NCBI GenBank assembly: GCA_029057985.1
Contig: JAIDYR010000050.1
Span: 1-46,822 of the forward strand
Length of the DNA stretch: 46,822 nt
Source of the DNA: Muribaculaceae bacterium
GTDB taxonomy: Bacteria; Bacteroidota; Bacteroidia; Bacteroidales; Muribaculaceae
Reading direction: 5' to 3'
Part shown: piece after piece, positions 19,309-29,700 of the stretch
How positions within the stretch are numbered: the stretch's first letter is position 1
Layout of the letters: every line of letters starts with the position of its first letter
Position numbers and translations under genes: made by a program
The notes under the pieces: model-generated
The model's database searches: none
What the model was told of the DNA's origin: nothing
Seen by the model: the letters and a program-made list of their open reading frames with translations, nothing else

Positions 19309-20517
19309 ATGAAATCTATCAAAGAAATATTCCGGATCGGCACCGGGCCGTCGTCATCACATACAATGGGACCTCGCAAGGCTGCCGAACTCTTTCTTGA
19401 CTCTCATAAAGGCGCTGCCGGGTTCGAGGTGATACTCTATGGCTCGCTCGCGGCGACCGGCAAAGGCCACATGACAGACTCAGCCATTTTCGACGTTCTC
19501 TCGCAATCGGATATGCCGGTTAAATTTATATGGAAACCTGAAGTATTCCTTCCCTATCATCCCAACGCAATGACGATCCGATCGCTCGACAGCATCGGAT
19601 TTCCTACTGATGAAAAGACCTACTATAGCGTAGGCGGGGGAGCTATCGAAGAAGAAGGGAAGGGTCACGAAGGCTCGCCGGAACTCTACAACCTTGATTC
19701 CCTGACTGAGATAATGCAATATTGCGAGCGCACCGGCCACTCCTATTGGGAATATGTAGAGCAGTGTGAAGGGCCCGGAATATGGGATTATCTTCGCGAA
19801 GTTTGGGAGGCTATGAAAGCGGCAGTAGAAAGAGGTCTTGCCAAAGAAGGGAGATTGCCGGGTCCGCTGAATCTTCAGCGTAAGGCCAATTCTTATTACG
19901 TCAAGGCAGGAGGCTACCGGGATAATCTCAAATCACGCGGTCAGGTATTTGCTTACGCACTCGCAGTCAGCGAGGAGAATGCATCAGGAGGCACCATCGT
20001 TACTGCCCCGACCTGCGGATCATGCGGAGTTGTCCCGGGAGTTCTCTATCATCTCTGGAAGAGCCGCAATTTTCCGGAGATGCAGATGCTTCACGCTCTT
20101 GCAACGGCAGGACTTTTCGGAAATATCGTCAAGCAAAACGCTTCGATATCTGGTGCGGAAGTTGGCTGCCAGGGAGAAGTCGGAGTAGCATGCGCAATGG
20201 CAGCAGCAGCCGCAAGCCAATTATTCGGTGGAAGTCCGGCTCAGATAGAATATGCAGCAGAGATGGGGTTGGAACATCATCTCGGTATGACTTGCGACCC
20301 TGTCTGCGGACTGGTGCAGATCCCCTGCATTGAACGCAACGCCTACGCTGCCGCCAGGGCTTTGGATGCCAATATCTACGCCAGCTTCACCGACGGAAAT
20401 CATCGCGTTTCCTTCGACAAACTCATTAAAGTCATGAAAGAGACCGGCCACGACATCCCTTCCCTATATAAGGAAACTTCTACCGGAGGCCTTGCAAAAG
20501 ATTACAAACAGATGTAA
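19309..20517 (+). CDS. sdaA: L-serine ammonia-lyase (iron-sulfur, single chain)
   Basis: Deaminates L-serine to pyruvate and ammonia in the cytoplasm using a 4Fe-4S cluster. 402 residues hold both the beta-type domain (N-terminal, FRIGTGPSSSHTMGPRKAAE) and the alpha-type catalytic domain. The catalytic half shows TAPTCGSCGVVPG, ISGAEVGCQGEVG and CDPVCGLVQIPCIERNA, whose cysteines match the cluster ligands of this family. The first half is shorter than in E. coli SdaA. The RNase Z gene follows after 5 bases. The fold assignment is firm; the symbol is by family only. Confidence 0.95.
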   Translation: MKSIKEIFRIGTGPSSSHTMGPRKAAELFLDSHKGAAGFEVILYGSLAATGKGHMTDSAIFDVLSQSDMPVKFIWKPEVFLPYHPNAMTIRSLDSIGFPTDEKTYYSVGGGAIEEEGKGHEGSPELYNLDSLTEIMQYCERTGHSYWEYVEQCEGPGIWDYLREVWEAMKAAVERGLAKEGRLPGPLNLQRKANSYYVKAGGYRDNLKSRGQVFAYALAVSEENASGGTIVTAPTCGSCGVVPGVLYHLWKSRNFPEMQMLHALATAGLFGNIVKQNASISGAEVGCQGEVGVACAMAAAAASQLFGGSPAQIEYAAEMGLEHHLGMTCDPVCGLVQIPCIERNAYAAARALDANIYASFTDGNHRVSFDKLIKVMKETGHDIPSLYKETSTGGLAKDYKQM

Positions 20518-20522
20518 GGCCG

Positions 20523-21443
20523 ATGGATTTCGCGGTTCATACTCTCGGATGCGGCTCTGCAAAGCCCTCGCTGCGTCATCAGCCATCATCAACAATTGTC
20601 GAATTCCGTAATAACCTATTCATGATTGACTGCGGCGAAGGAGCTCAGCTTGCCATGATGCGCAAGAGACTCAAGTTCCAACGCCTGCGCCATATATTTC
20701 TTACCCATCTTCATGGCGATCATGTCCTGGGACTCCCGGGGCTTGTCAGCACTCTGGATCTGCACGGCACGGGAGGCGAGCTCACCATCCATACTACTTC
20801 CGAGGGAGAAAAAATTCTATCCCCTATTCTGAAGGCATTTGCAGGATTCACGGATTTTAAGATAAATTTCAATATCCTATCACCCTCGGGAGGCGAAACG
20901 GCTTTTGAGAACCATTCTCTAAAGATTCGCACAGTCAGGCTCAATCATCGGGTGCCGACCCTGGGATATATATTCGAGGAGAAACCCCGCCTGCGCCATC
21001 TTAGGAGGGATATGTGTGATTTCCATGGCGTCCCCATGTCACAATTCAATAAAATCAAGGCAGGACATGATTTCATAAAACCCGACGCGACAGTAATCCC
21101 TAACGACCGGCTGACCTCTCCCCCATCTCCGTCATTATCATACGCCCATATCTCCGACACTGCATATACGCCTCGACTTGCGGAAGAGATCGGCCCCGTC
21201 ACCCTGCTCTTCCACGAAACGACGTATCTCGATGCAGATCTTCCCCTTGCAGCACCCCGCGGACATTCTACAGCGCGACAGGCAGCTGAGATCGCAAAAG
21301 CATCAGGGGCTAAATGGCTTCTTACGGGCCACTATTCATCACGTTACTCCGACGATGGCCTTTTTCGTAAAGAGGCTGAAGAGATATTTCCCAACGTCAT
21401 ACTCAACAATGAAGGCCTGACCACCGATCTAACCAAATTATAA
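20523..21443 (+). CDS. rnz: Ribonuclease Z
   Basis: Zinc endonuclease that trims the 3' ends of precursor tRNAs, 306 residues, metallo-beta-lactamase fold. The binding motif HLHGDHVLGLPGL (HxHxDH) is near residue 62. Other conserved pieces are MIDCGEGAQLAMM, LNHRVPTLGYIFEEKPR, the SDTAYTP segment with its metal-binding aspartate, LLFHETTY and a late His in GHSTARQAAEIA. The start at 20523 is 5 bases after the serine dehydratase stop, so the two are cotranscribed. A strong hairpin follows the gene. Confidence 0.97.
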   Translation: MDFAVHTLGCGSAKPSLRHQPSSTIVEFRNNLFMIDCGEGAQLAMMRKRLKFQRLRHIFLTHLHGDHVLGLPGLVSTLDLHGTGGELTIHTTSEGEKILSPILKAFAGFTDFKINFNILSPSGGETAFENHSLKIRTVRLNHRVPTLGYIFEEKPRLRHLRRDMCDFHGVPMSQFNKIKAGHDFIKPDATVIPNDRLTSPPSPSLSYAHISDTAYTPRLAEEIGPVTLLFHETTYLDADLPLAAPRGHSTARQAAEIAKASGAKWLLTGHYSSRYSDDGLFRKEAEEIFPNVILNNEGLTTDLTKL

Positions 21444-21466
21444 GACCAATAAAAAATGAAAAAATA

Positions 21467-21499
21467 AAGCCGTCGCTACAAGATTTGTAGCGACGGCTT
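21467..21499. terminator. Strong intrinsic terminator between convergent genes
   Basis: A 15-bp perfect stem (21467-21481 with 21485-21499, core GCCGTCGC/GCGACGGC) closes a 3-base loop. On the minus strand it is followed by a long T-rich run (TTTATTTTTTCATTTTTT), a classic terminator for the gene at 21526-23592. On the plus strand the tail TTATTATAT is weaker but could end rnz. Confidence 0.88.
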
Positions 21500-21525
21500 A
21501 TTATATCAGCTTAGTTGATTTAAAC

Positions 21526-23592
21526 TTAGAAGAGGAGTTTGGCAGTCTTCACGCCTGAAGCATTGCTTACCTTCACGAGGAGAAGGCCGGAAGCGGGTGC
21601 GGGAGCTACGAGCTGACCATTCTGAGTCTGATATGCAGCAAGCTTGGTGCCGTCAAGAGCATAGACTTCCACGAAGCTATCTTCAGATACGTTCACCTCA
21701 AGAGAAGCTCCATTCTTAAGGATAGCGACATTGTTGTCAGTTACGATACTTTCAACTGCATTCGGTGTAGAATATCCTGCTGCAGAGAAACTGTCGGAGG
21801 CTACAATCGTGCGATCCTGATTATTGATTATAAGTAATACAATCTCAGTATTCTTGATATTCAGAATAGTCTCGGGAATATCAAATTCCATAGAGAATTT
21901 CTGGGCTTCATCAGACTTCCATACAGTCGGAAGAGTAACTCCTTCGAAAGAGGGGAAGATTCCGCGCGAAACGTGCTGGTATGTAATCTTACTGAATGAA
22001 ATAGTCTCGTTGCCAAGATTTCCGGAAGCAGAGAATGTGTTTAGATAAGGCACCATTCCTTCTACTGCTCCCATTTGCCGGAAAGCATTATAGGCTGAGA
22101 TTCCGTCGGTATAGTTGGTAGCAAGATAGTTAGACTGGTTATAACCGCGGTTAGTCCCCTTCACATCATTTTCCACTACCACCACAGCGGCATTAAGATT
22201 TCGCATAGCCGCATCATAGCCATTCTTCACCTCATAAACCACCTTTGCTTTCTGACCTTTCAGATCATAGCCATCCTGTCCCTCGGGCATTTCTACTGAT
22301 ATGATCTTAGCCTCGTTATGAGAAGTAAGGGCAAGGAGTTCTGCTACTTTAGTAGCAGCTGTCGGGTCAAGGCCTCGAGTTGAACGGTTCATCGTGCAGC
22401 CCGGCATGTTGGCAGTGCCGTTGACTTCGGCTACTGATACAGTATAACGTTCATTGCCACGAGCCATCGGATCATCACCGAAAGTAGAGTTATGGATACC
22501 GATATTAATTACCTTGCCTTGCGTTTCAGTTCCGGGATAAGTAGCATGATAGTAATCCAGGGCTGCGATGCCGCGCGGACACCATCCGCATTGTGTACCG
22601 GTCATTTCCTCGATGACTACATTATTTTTATAAAGTACTTTCGGGAAGCCGAAAGCGCCCTCGATAGTACTGGAGACAGCGCCCTCAAAATCGGGAGTGA
22701 TGACGATCTTATAGTTGAGGGGAGTGTCGGTCTTGGGAGTATAGACATTTTTAAACTGGATTCTCTGCGCTACGGGCACGTATGAGTTAGCAACTCCGAA
22801 AGCTTTCTTATATGTAGCCTCTGTGATCTTCTCGTCATTAATATAAAGGTCCACGAGCATGTTAGGACATGTAATAGGCGCTTTCATCTTGACATTATAG
22901 TCGATAGTGACGGGGTCATTGACGTATGCGAGCTCGGAAGTGAGATTCGCATCCATACTGAGGATGTATTGTCCCCAACGAAGATTTGAGAAGCCTGTGA
23001 AGCCCTGCGACTGACCGTCGACTACAAATGCTATGCGCACTTTCTTGCCCTGATAGCCATTGATGGAGCAGACTTTTTCAGTCTTATCGAAATTTTCGCT
23101 ATCTGCCTTTCCGGTCACATAGTTGGAAAAGATTTCGGTAAAGTCAGAGCGATCCGTGCCACCTTCCGACACCATCACTTTGAATGTATGCTGTCTGCTG
23201 GCATTGGGGCTTCCTAATGCATTTTTGGCAGTATAAGCGTAAGCATTGAAGTAAAGCGAAGTGACGTCATAGGGGACCTCAATCTCGGGAGAGATGAGCC
23301 ATTGATCCGCGATAGCGCCGCCTTCGAAGTCAGTGTTGGCGCAGATGATTGACTGCGTGCCGACGTCATAGATTGTATAGTACGGGCCGCTGCCGTCCAT
23401 GTTGAATATTTCGGCGGCCAGACCGGAGGGTTTGGCGCCATTACCTAAAGTAATCCAGTCCTCTGAAGGCCAATGGCTATCTTTGGCCATTTCCACGAAG
23501 TTTTCTTCGAAGAAGACCGGAGTGTCGAGGGTATAGGCCGATGCCGAAATGGTCATCGTCGCTACAGCCACAGATAGTAGAATCTTTTTCAT
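21526..23592 (-). CDS. Secreted Omp28-related protein with CGWC motif and sorting-like C-terminal tail
   Basis: 688 residues with signal peptide MKKILLSVAVATMTISASAY. Residues about 20-200 look like a choice-of-anchor-J type beta-jelly-roll (WLISPEIEVPYDVTSLYFNA). The centre carries a thioredoxin-like dithiol site, EMTGTQCGWCPRGIAALDYY, with C335 and C338, typical of the Omp28-related family. The last 75 or so residues (LEVNVSEDSFVEVYALDGTK ... VKVSNASGVKTAKLLF) resemble the type A C-terminal signal of type IX secretion. The gene ends just before a strong terminator. Function is unknown; the redox motif is what I see, and surface export is inference. Confidence 0.88.
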   Translation of the reverse strand: MKKILLSVAVATMTISASAYTLDTPVFFEENFVEMAKDSHWPSEDWITLGNGAKPSGLAAEIFNMDGSGPYYTIYDVGTQSIICANTDFEGGAIADQWLISPEIEVPYDVTSLYFNAYAYTAKNALGSPNASRQHTFKVMVSEGGTDRSDFTEIFSNYVTGKADSENFDKTEKVCSINGYQGKKVRIAFVVDGQSQGFTGFSNLRWGQYILSMDANLTSELAYVNDPVTIDYNVKMKAPITCPNMLVDLYINDEKITEATYKKAFGVANSYVPVAQRIQFKNVYTPKTDTPLNYKIVITPDFEGAVSSTIEGAFGFPKVLYKNNVVIEEMTGTQCGWCPRGIAALDYYHATYPGTETQGKVINIGIHNSTFGDDPMARGNERYTVSVAEVNGTANMPGCTMNRSTRGLDPTAATKVAELLALTSHNEAKIISVEMPEGQDGYDLKGQKAKVVYEVKNGYDAAMRNLNAAVVVVENDVKGTNRGYNQSNYLATNYTDGISAYNAFRQMGAVEGMVPYLNTFSASGNLGNETISFSKITYQHVSRGIFPSFEGVTLPTVWKSDEAQKFSMEFDIPETILNIKNTEIVLLIINNQDRTIVASDSFSAAGYSTPNAVESIVTDNNVAILKNGASLEVNVSEDSFVEVYALDGTKLAAYQTQNGQLVAPAPASGLLLVKVSNASGVKTAKLLF

Positions 23593-23628
23593 CGATATGG
23601 TTGAATTAAGTAAATATGGTCGTTAATT

Positions 23629-23665
23629 AGATTCAAAGTTTTGAAAAATAGATTCAAAGTTTTGA
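23629..23665. repeat. Two 16-bp direct repeats upstream of the Omp28-like gene
   Basis: AGATTCAAAGTTTTGA occurs at 23629-23644 and 23650-23665, exact copies 21 bases apart, about two helical turns. They lie 37-73 bases before the start codon and overlap the likely -7 region, so they could be binding sites for a regulator. Confidence 0.75.
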
Positions 23666-23685
23666 TTGCCGCAACCGCTTTCAAA
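23655..23685 (-). promoter_or_regulatory. Possible promoter of the Omp28-like gene
   Basis: On the minus strand TTTG (23682-23685), 19 bases, then AAACTTTG (23655-23662), one mismatch from TAnnTTTG. The -7 box lies inside the second copy of the direct repeat. The fit is only moderate. Confidence 0.4.
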
Positions 23686-23690
23686 CGCAG

Positions 23691-23751
23691 TTTGCCGCTC
23701 TATATGGCAAAATAAATATAAAAAATTCATTTCCCCAAATAAAGCGGCAAA
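23691..23751. repeat. 9-bp inverted repeat in the gap after the alpha-2-macroglobulin gene
   Basis: TTTGCCGCT (23691-23699) and AGCGGCAAA (23743-23751) are perfect inverted copies around a 43-base AT-rich spacer. They could form a long hairpin in the 3' region of the upstream minus-strand message, but no good U run follows. Confidence 0.4.
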
Positions 23752-23787
23752 AAAGTGAATGAAAACCGGGTTTTTTATGAATAGGTT

Positions 23788-26700
23788 CTATTCAATTGTG
23801 ATGAGACGACCCGCCGTATGCGATGTAATCAGAGGATAATACTGACTCTGGGCTGAAGCGATCCCGGTGGAATAGCGGCCATCGCGCGCGGCAGTCACTT
23901 CGTATGAGAGCACATATCGGCCTTTTGGTAAGCGTGTGATATAGAAGTTGACATCGGCCCGACGAGTCTCTCTAAGCAACCACAGGCCATCAAGCGGTTG
24001 ATATTCCGTCAGTTGCTCCTTAGGTTGCATCCAGCTTCCGAGACGGTCGGTGAGCAGCACATAGTCCATGTCGCGGTCAGTCTCAAGGGTCAGTGTCACG
24101 AGTACGCGATCACCCTTACGGAATGTACCGGCATCGCTACCTGCATTACGCTTGCCTGACTCGACCTCGATCGGTAAAAGCGATTTCTTAATTTTCAGTT
24201 GCGCTGTCTCGTGAGCCTTGACATCCTCAATAGGCGCAACATATTGAGTTAGAACTCCTCCCCAGGCAGGCCCGGAACCATGACGATGGATAGTCAGAGT
24301 CTTGCCGGAAGAAGCCATGGGATCCAGATTCAGACATCCGTTCTCCGATATTTCGATCGGAGTGCCGTCAAGAAACGCCTGCAATTCGGAGGATTTCCCG
24401 GTTTCCATATCAAGCTTATCGGCATCAATAAGAATCGAATTGGCCACCGCGGCTACTCCGGCCTCACCGAGTTCGAGATTCCAATCCCGCGTCTGACGAG
24501 ATAGAATGAGATATTGTTCGAGCCTTGAGATAGATTCCTGTCCGGACTTGGAGTCTGCTTCGACAGTTCTGAAGGCTTCCAGGCAACGCGCTGTCAGCCA
24601 TAGCGGAGACGGCGCGCTCCAACCCTCGGAGGAAGTATCAAACCACATCCCCTTATCCGGAGTATAAGACGCAAATTGCCTTACGGATTCCATAATACCC
24701 TTTGCAAGAGAAATGTTGGAGCTGCCTCCTTCCTCCTTCAGCAGTATTGCGGCGGTAGCCTTCTCCATAACAGAAAGTTTACGCCATTCCGAAGGCAGAC
24801 GACGCAGCATATCACGCTTCATTTCGAGTATGACTCCGGAGGGTTTTGAGTCAGTTGCCGACCGGCGGTCGTAGAGATAAGAAATTTCAGCGATCAAAGG
24901 ATATTGACCTCTATATTTCTTTACGGTCTCGGTATAATCTTTGCCCACTACCGCATCACAATACTTCACGCCGTTGGATATCATCGATGCCAAGCGCTTG
25001 TCGGCAGGTAGATATCCTGATGTGCGGAGTGACCCGAGGCAAGAAAGGACTTGGCGGGTGATCCATTCCGAACCCGGCATACCCTTCATCCAGCTCCAGG
25101 ATCCATCGGAATTATTAGTCTTTGCCAAAGCATCAATTCTCCTCGCAATGCTCTTTTCCATTGAAGTCTTGTCAAGAAGCGACGACAGATTCGCCATTCT
25201 CTCGGTCTCCGACTCGGCATTATTGACCCATGGAGTAGAGTTGAGCGATTGAAGTTTAAGCTCCTGATTCTGCTGCAATGGAGAGATCAGCATAGAATCC
25301 CCCCGGGATATCATTTTTTCCAATCCGCTGCGCAGAGAAGGATTGCGGGATAAAATCCCGCTTGCCACTGCATTCGCATACATTGCCGCCGCCTGCACGA
25401 GAGCCGATTCTGAATCAGGCTCAATATTTCCTGAAAGAGCTGTCAGCACAAGCCATTCCGGATTGTTGCAGAAATTTAATGTCACCTTATCCGAAGTTGT
25501 CATCTTCGGCAACTGAATCTTCTTTTCATCGCAACCCGGCTCGAAATAAAACGTTAAAGCGTCGCTCACCGGAGTTGATGAAGGAAGTACAGTCAGAGCC
25601 CCTTGCTCGCCGTCACTCCCCTTATCCGAACGACTTACAGCCCGGACCCCGAGTAGGGAGTAATCAGAAGGCACGGTGAAAGTGATGGAGGCCTGACCTG
25701 TCGAATTGGCGTCGATAAGTCGGGCTCCGGTAGATTCAAATGCGAGGACTTTGCCGGTAGCAATATCAAAAATGTCGAGTCGTGTATCTATAGAAAGAGG
25801 TTGATCGGTATTATTGATGACTGTGGCACTTATCTGAGTAAGGTCGCCCGTAGTCAGGAAGCGAGGCATGGAGGTCGACACCATCACCGGCTTCGAGGCA
25901 ACCGCGGATTTACGCAGAATAGTAGAATTCAACTGCTTGTCATATCCTAAGAGTTGCAGATTCCATTCGGTATTAAAGTTCGGCACTTCGAATTCCAAAG
26001 TGACGTAGCCATCCTCATCTGTATTAAGCATCGGGCGGAAGAAGGCAAGGGGCATCTCCATCGAACGAAGTTCGGATTCATTGACCGAAGCGCCATTGTC
26101 ATGATTCGCCACTTCTCCATCTTCCTCTTCCTCATGTACTTCACTCTCTGCGAGCATCGCTCCATTCATCTTTTTCTCCGACATTCCATACCCCTCAGAT
26201 TTTACGGCATTGGCCGACATCATATCTGCCGACGCCTCAGCGTCGTAAAGCATTGCTACCTCTTCGGTCACATCGACTGACCCTGTCAAAGACGCCTGCT
26301 TACTCATTGTATATGAGCGGGTGCCTCGGATTCTCATCCCCAGCAGATCAGATACTCCAGAGTATCTGAATTCAGGATCGGCAAATCGGACTGAGGAATA
26401 GTCGATATTGACTGTCTTGCCAAGATTCTCAAACGATGATATCTCTCGCAACCACGGGAAATCAATGCCGCCGAGAGTCCGGGTACTGAGCAACGAACGG
26501 GGAGAGAAACGCCAATTGAAAGGAGTTATGGCATCAAGAGCAGAGTTTGACAATACTGCAATAACCGCACCGTCACCGACAAAGGCGGAATCAGGAAGAT
26601 TATCTGACAAATCTGCATTATCAGCCATATTGACCGACTTATTTTCCCAACCGGACATCAGACGGAACTTCCATATCTCCCGCTGACCGGGTACAAGTCG

Positions 26701-29700
26701 GTCGCGGAAGGTATCGACGCGGAAAAAGGTCGTTCGGCTCTCACGCGGAGGGAAAATGGTGACAAAGCGCTCTATAGTCTGAAGGTCATGGCATCCTCCA
26801 AGATATAGCCTCACAGTCTCCCCATCTTTAGGAGCGGCAACTTTAACTGTCATATTCTCTCCCTTAGGCCGAAGCCATTCACGACGCAGCGTGCCATTGG
26901 CATCGGCAATCTGGCAGTAGACAGCATTTTCTTTATAAGACGCTCCGACAATAACCTCTATATTTTTCTGTCCGGGTTGGGCATAATATGCCTCTTTGGG
27001 CACCCATAAAGCCGTCGGCATAGGAGGAGTCTTATCAGACTCCCTGAAAATCACCAATTGTGTCTGAAGGGTATCCGGACGCCAAGTCTTGTTGCCGTCC
27101 TTATCTTCAATTTTGACAGCTTCAGACATGATTACGCGAAGCATATATAAGCCTGAGGGGAGAGCCGAGGAGGAAAGAGAGAGTTTAGGAGAGACAAATT
27201 CCCCTTCTACTATAGGATTGCTGAAATCGGGAGTTGCCTTCCGCGAATCAAGCTTTACAATTTCATATTGAAGCTTTCGACTTACCGAATGTCCTGATAT
27301 ATCCGAAACTTTTATGGGCAACGCAATATCTTTACCATCGACATTAATATCAGTATTTCCGGCAAACTGCAGACTATAGCCCTCTCCTATTGCAAATGAC
27401 TCAGGCGAAGATGACTGAGTTTCTCCGGCGGGAATTGAAGCTGCCGCAATTGCAGAGAAGTGCCCGAAGGCATAATCCCGGGCATCCTCTGACGACATGG
27501 CAAGAATAGTTTCAAATCTACCTTTCCCGTCGGTCGGCACCTTTACATTATAGCTGTTTCCTATATTTCTTGCCTGCATCCATGGACGCCACCATGGCTG
27601 GAAGTTGATAGAGATAGTCACTTCGGCATCTGCAATCGGCGAACCGGAATATGTCGTCACCATGCCTGATATCCGAATTTCATCATCGCTTGAAGAGTTA
27701 TCCCTTCCGACTTCCGGACTTTCCATAACCACACGGAAGGTCGGCGCCTGATATTCCGCAACCTGCACGCTCGCACGCCCGAAAATTCTATTGGAGTCGG
27801 AGATCTGAAGCGAGAAGTTTCCCGTCAGGCCTTCAGAAGGAATCTGAAGCGAAGCGACTGCGCGACCGTAGTCGTCGGAAGTGAGAGTTACGCGCTCTAT
27901 CTCTTTATAATTTGCATCTCTTAGCACCAAGTCAAACTTCCGGTCTGCTGCGACGCTCAGTAAATTATCCTTACATTCACTGACTACTATCACAGCCCGG
28001 ATTGAATCGCCGGGATGATAGAGAGCGAGATCGGTCAGAATTGAGCCCGATAGTTGATTGTCATCGGGGGCATAAGCATAACCCTGACCTCCATCCCAGA
28101 GAATCCGGTCATTGCCGTGAGTTATAACTGCTCGGCATTGGCGGAACGGCACGCGGATCTTTCCGTCATTATCGGTCACGCCGGATGTCGTCTTCCCTTT
28201 TTCATTATAGACTGTGGAAGTAAAATTAACCTTGGCTCCACTGACAGGATTATTGTTGCGCCCGTCAGTTACATACAGTAATCTCTCCGATATGGCTTTA
28301 TTATCTTTAATTTCAGAATCATCCGAAGAAAAGACATTCAATCCGCATACATGAACGATATCCGGTCGAGAACGCTTCACTCCGCTGAAAATACCCGACA
28401 AGTCATGCGACGCCGACATTACAAGAGCATAATAACCGGGCGAAAGCGGACCTACTTCGAGAGTATCTTTCCTTTCAGACGGAAAAATCCCCGATTCTGA
28501 ATTCACGTTTCCATTTTGATTTCCTCCGCCATCGGCGATTTGCAATAACGTCTGAATCTTACCTGTCGGACGAAGATTCTCGTTCATAAGTTTATCGCCT
28601 GACTGACCTTCGCATTGAGCGGCAGCAACCGGCACCAACAACAGGTAACCTCCAGTCACATTGCGGGAAGTAATCTCAATCCCGGAAGTCGTTGCGGGGA
28701 GCCAACGACCCTGAGTCGTAAGATTATATGAGGGCTCTGTCAGTCGGCTCATGATTCCCTTCAAGATATTTTTTTCATCCGCCGTTGCAGGGCCGGCGAG
28801 GGCGTCGTTAAGCAGCGTGTAAAGTTTCCGGGAATTTGCAATTTCACTTGTATTGAATTGGCTTCCGAGATAGAGTGCAATCAGAAGAGGAGCGCGAAAT
28901 TCCGATCCCTGCGGATAAATCTTCAATAATGTCGCGGGATACCCGGATATAAATGCATTCCCTGAGGAATTAGCTTCCTGAATATAATTGATTTTGGCCA
29001 ATCTCGCACGAAATAATGCTCTTTCTCCCTCCGCACCTCTATTGGCATCAGCGGAAATAAGAGTTTCAAGAAGTGAATCAACAGTCAAGTGTTCTCTTCC
29101 CGAATCTCCGGACACGACATCTACGATATTTTCGGAGCTATCCGTTGAAGCGACGGAACCATCCTTTTCAACTTGACGGAAAGGTATTGAATTTGCCTTT
29201 CTATTTATTTCCCTTACGATATCAAGACTTTGATAAGTGGCGAAATCAAGAACCGAGAATCCTGCTTTCTCTGCATCGGCAGTATCGGTGAGGATACCGG
29301 AAATAATAGAGATTGGGATAACGGATAAAGCATCCGGGCTTACAAACACTTTATCCAGAGCTTTATTTATCTGCGACTTAAACTGCTGTCCGCTCCAAAG
29401 CATGGGTTCGGAGTTCAGTTGGTCAGCAGGGAGTTCTCGCTGATCGAATTTCCACGAATTTGAAGTATAGACTTCCCGCAGCAATTTAGCCTTGAGAAGG
29501 GAAGCCATCTCTTTCCAAGGCGAATTGCAAGTCGCTGCAATCCGGTCGTAGCGCTCTGCGATCGAGCCGATACTGTCACTGCTGATCTGACGCGCAGCGA
29601 CCGATAATTGCATGGCTGCGAGAATGGCCTTCTCGCCGTCATTATCCCTTAGTGCTTCTTCAAAGACCGGCGCAGCGTTTTTCCTTACATCGACAGGATA

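Noticed and set aside
21467..21499. CRISPR-like or attachment-site palindrome
   Set aside because: A single hairpin with a T-rich tail between convergent genes is a plain terminator.
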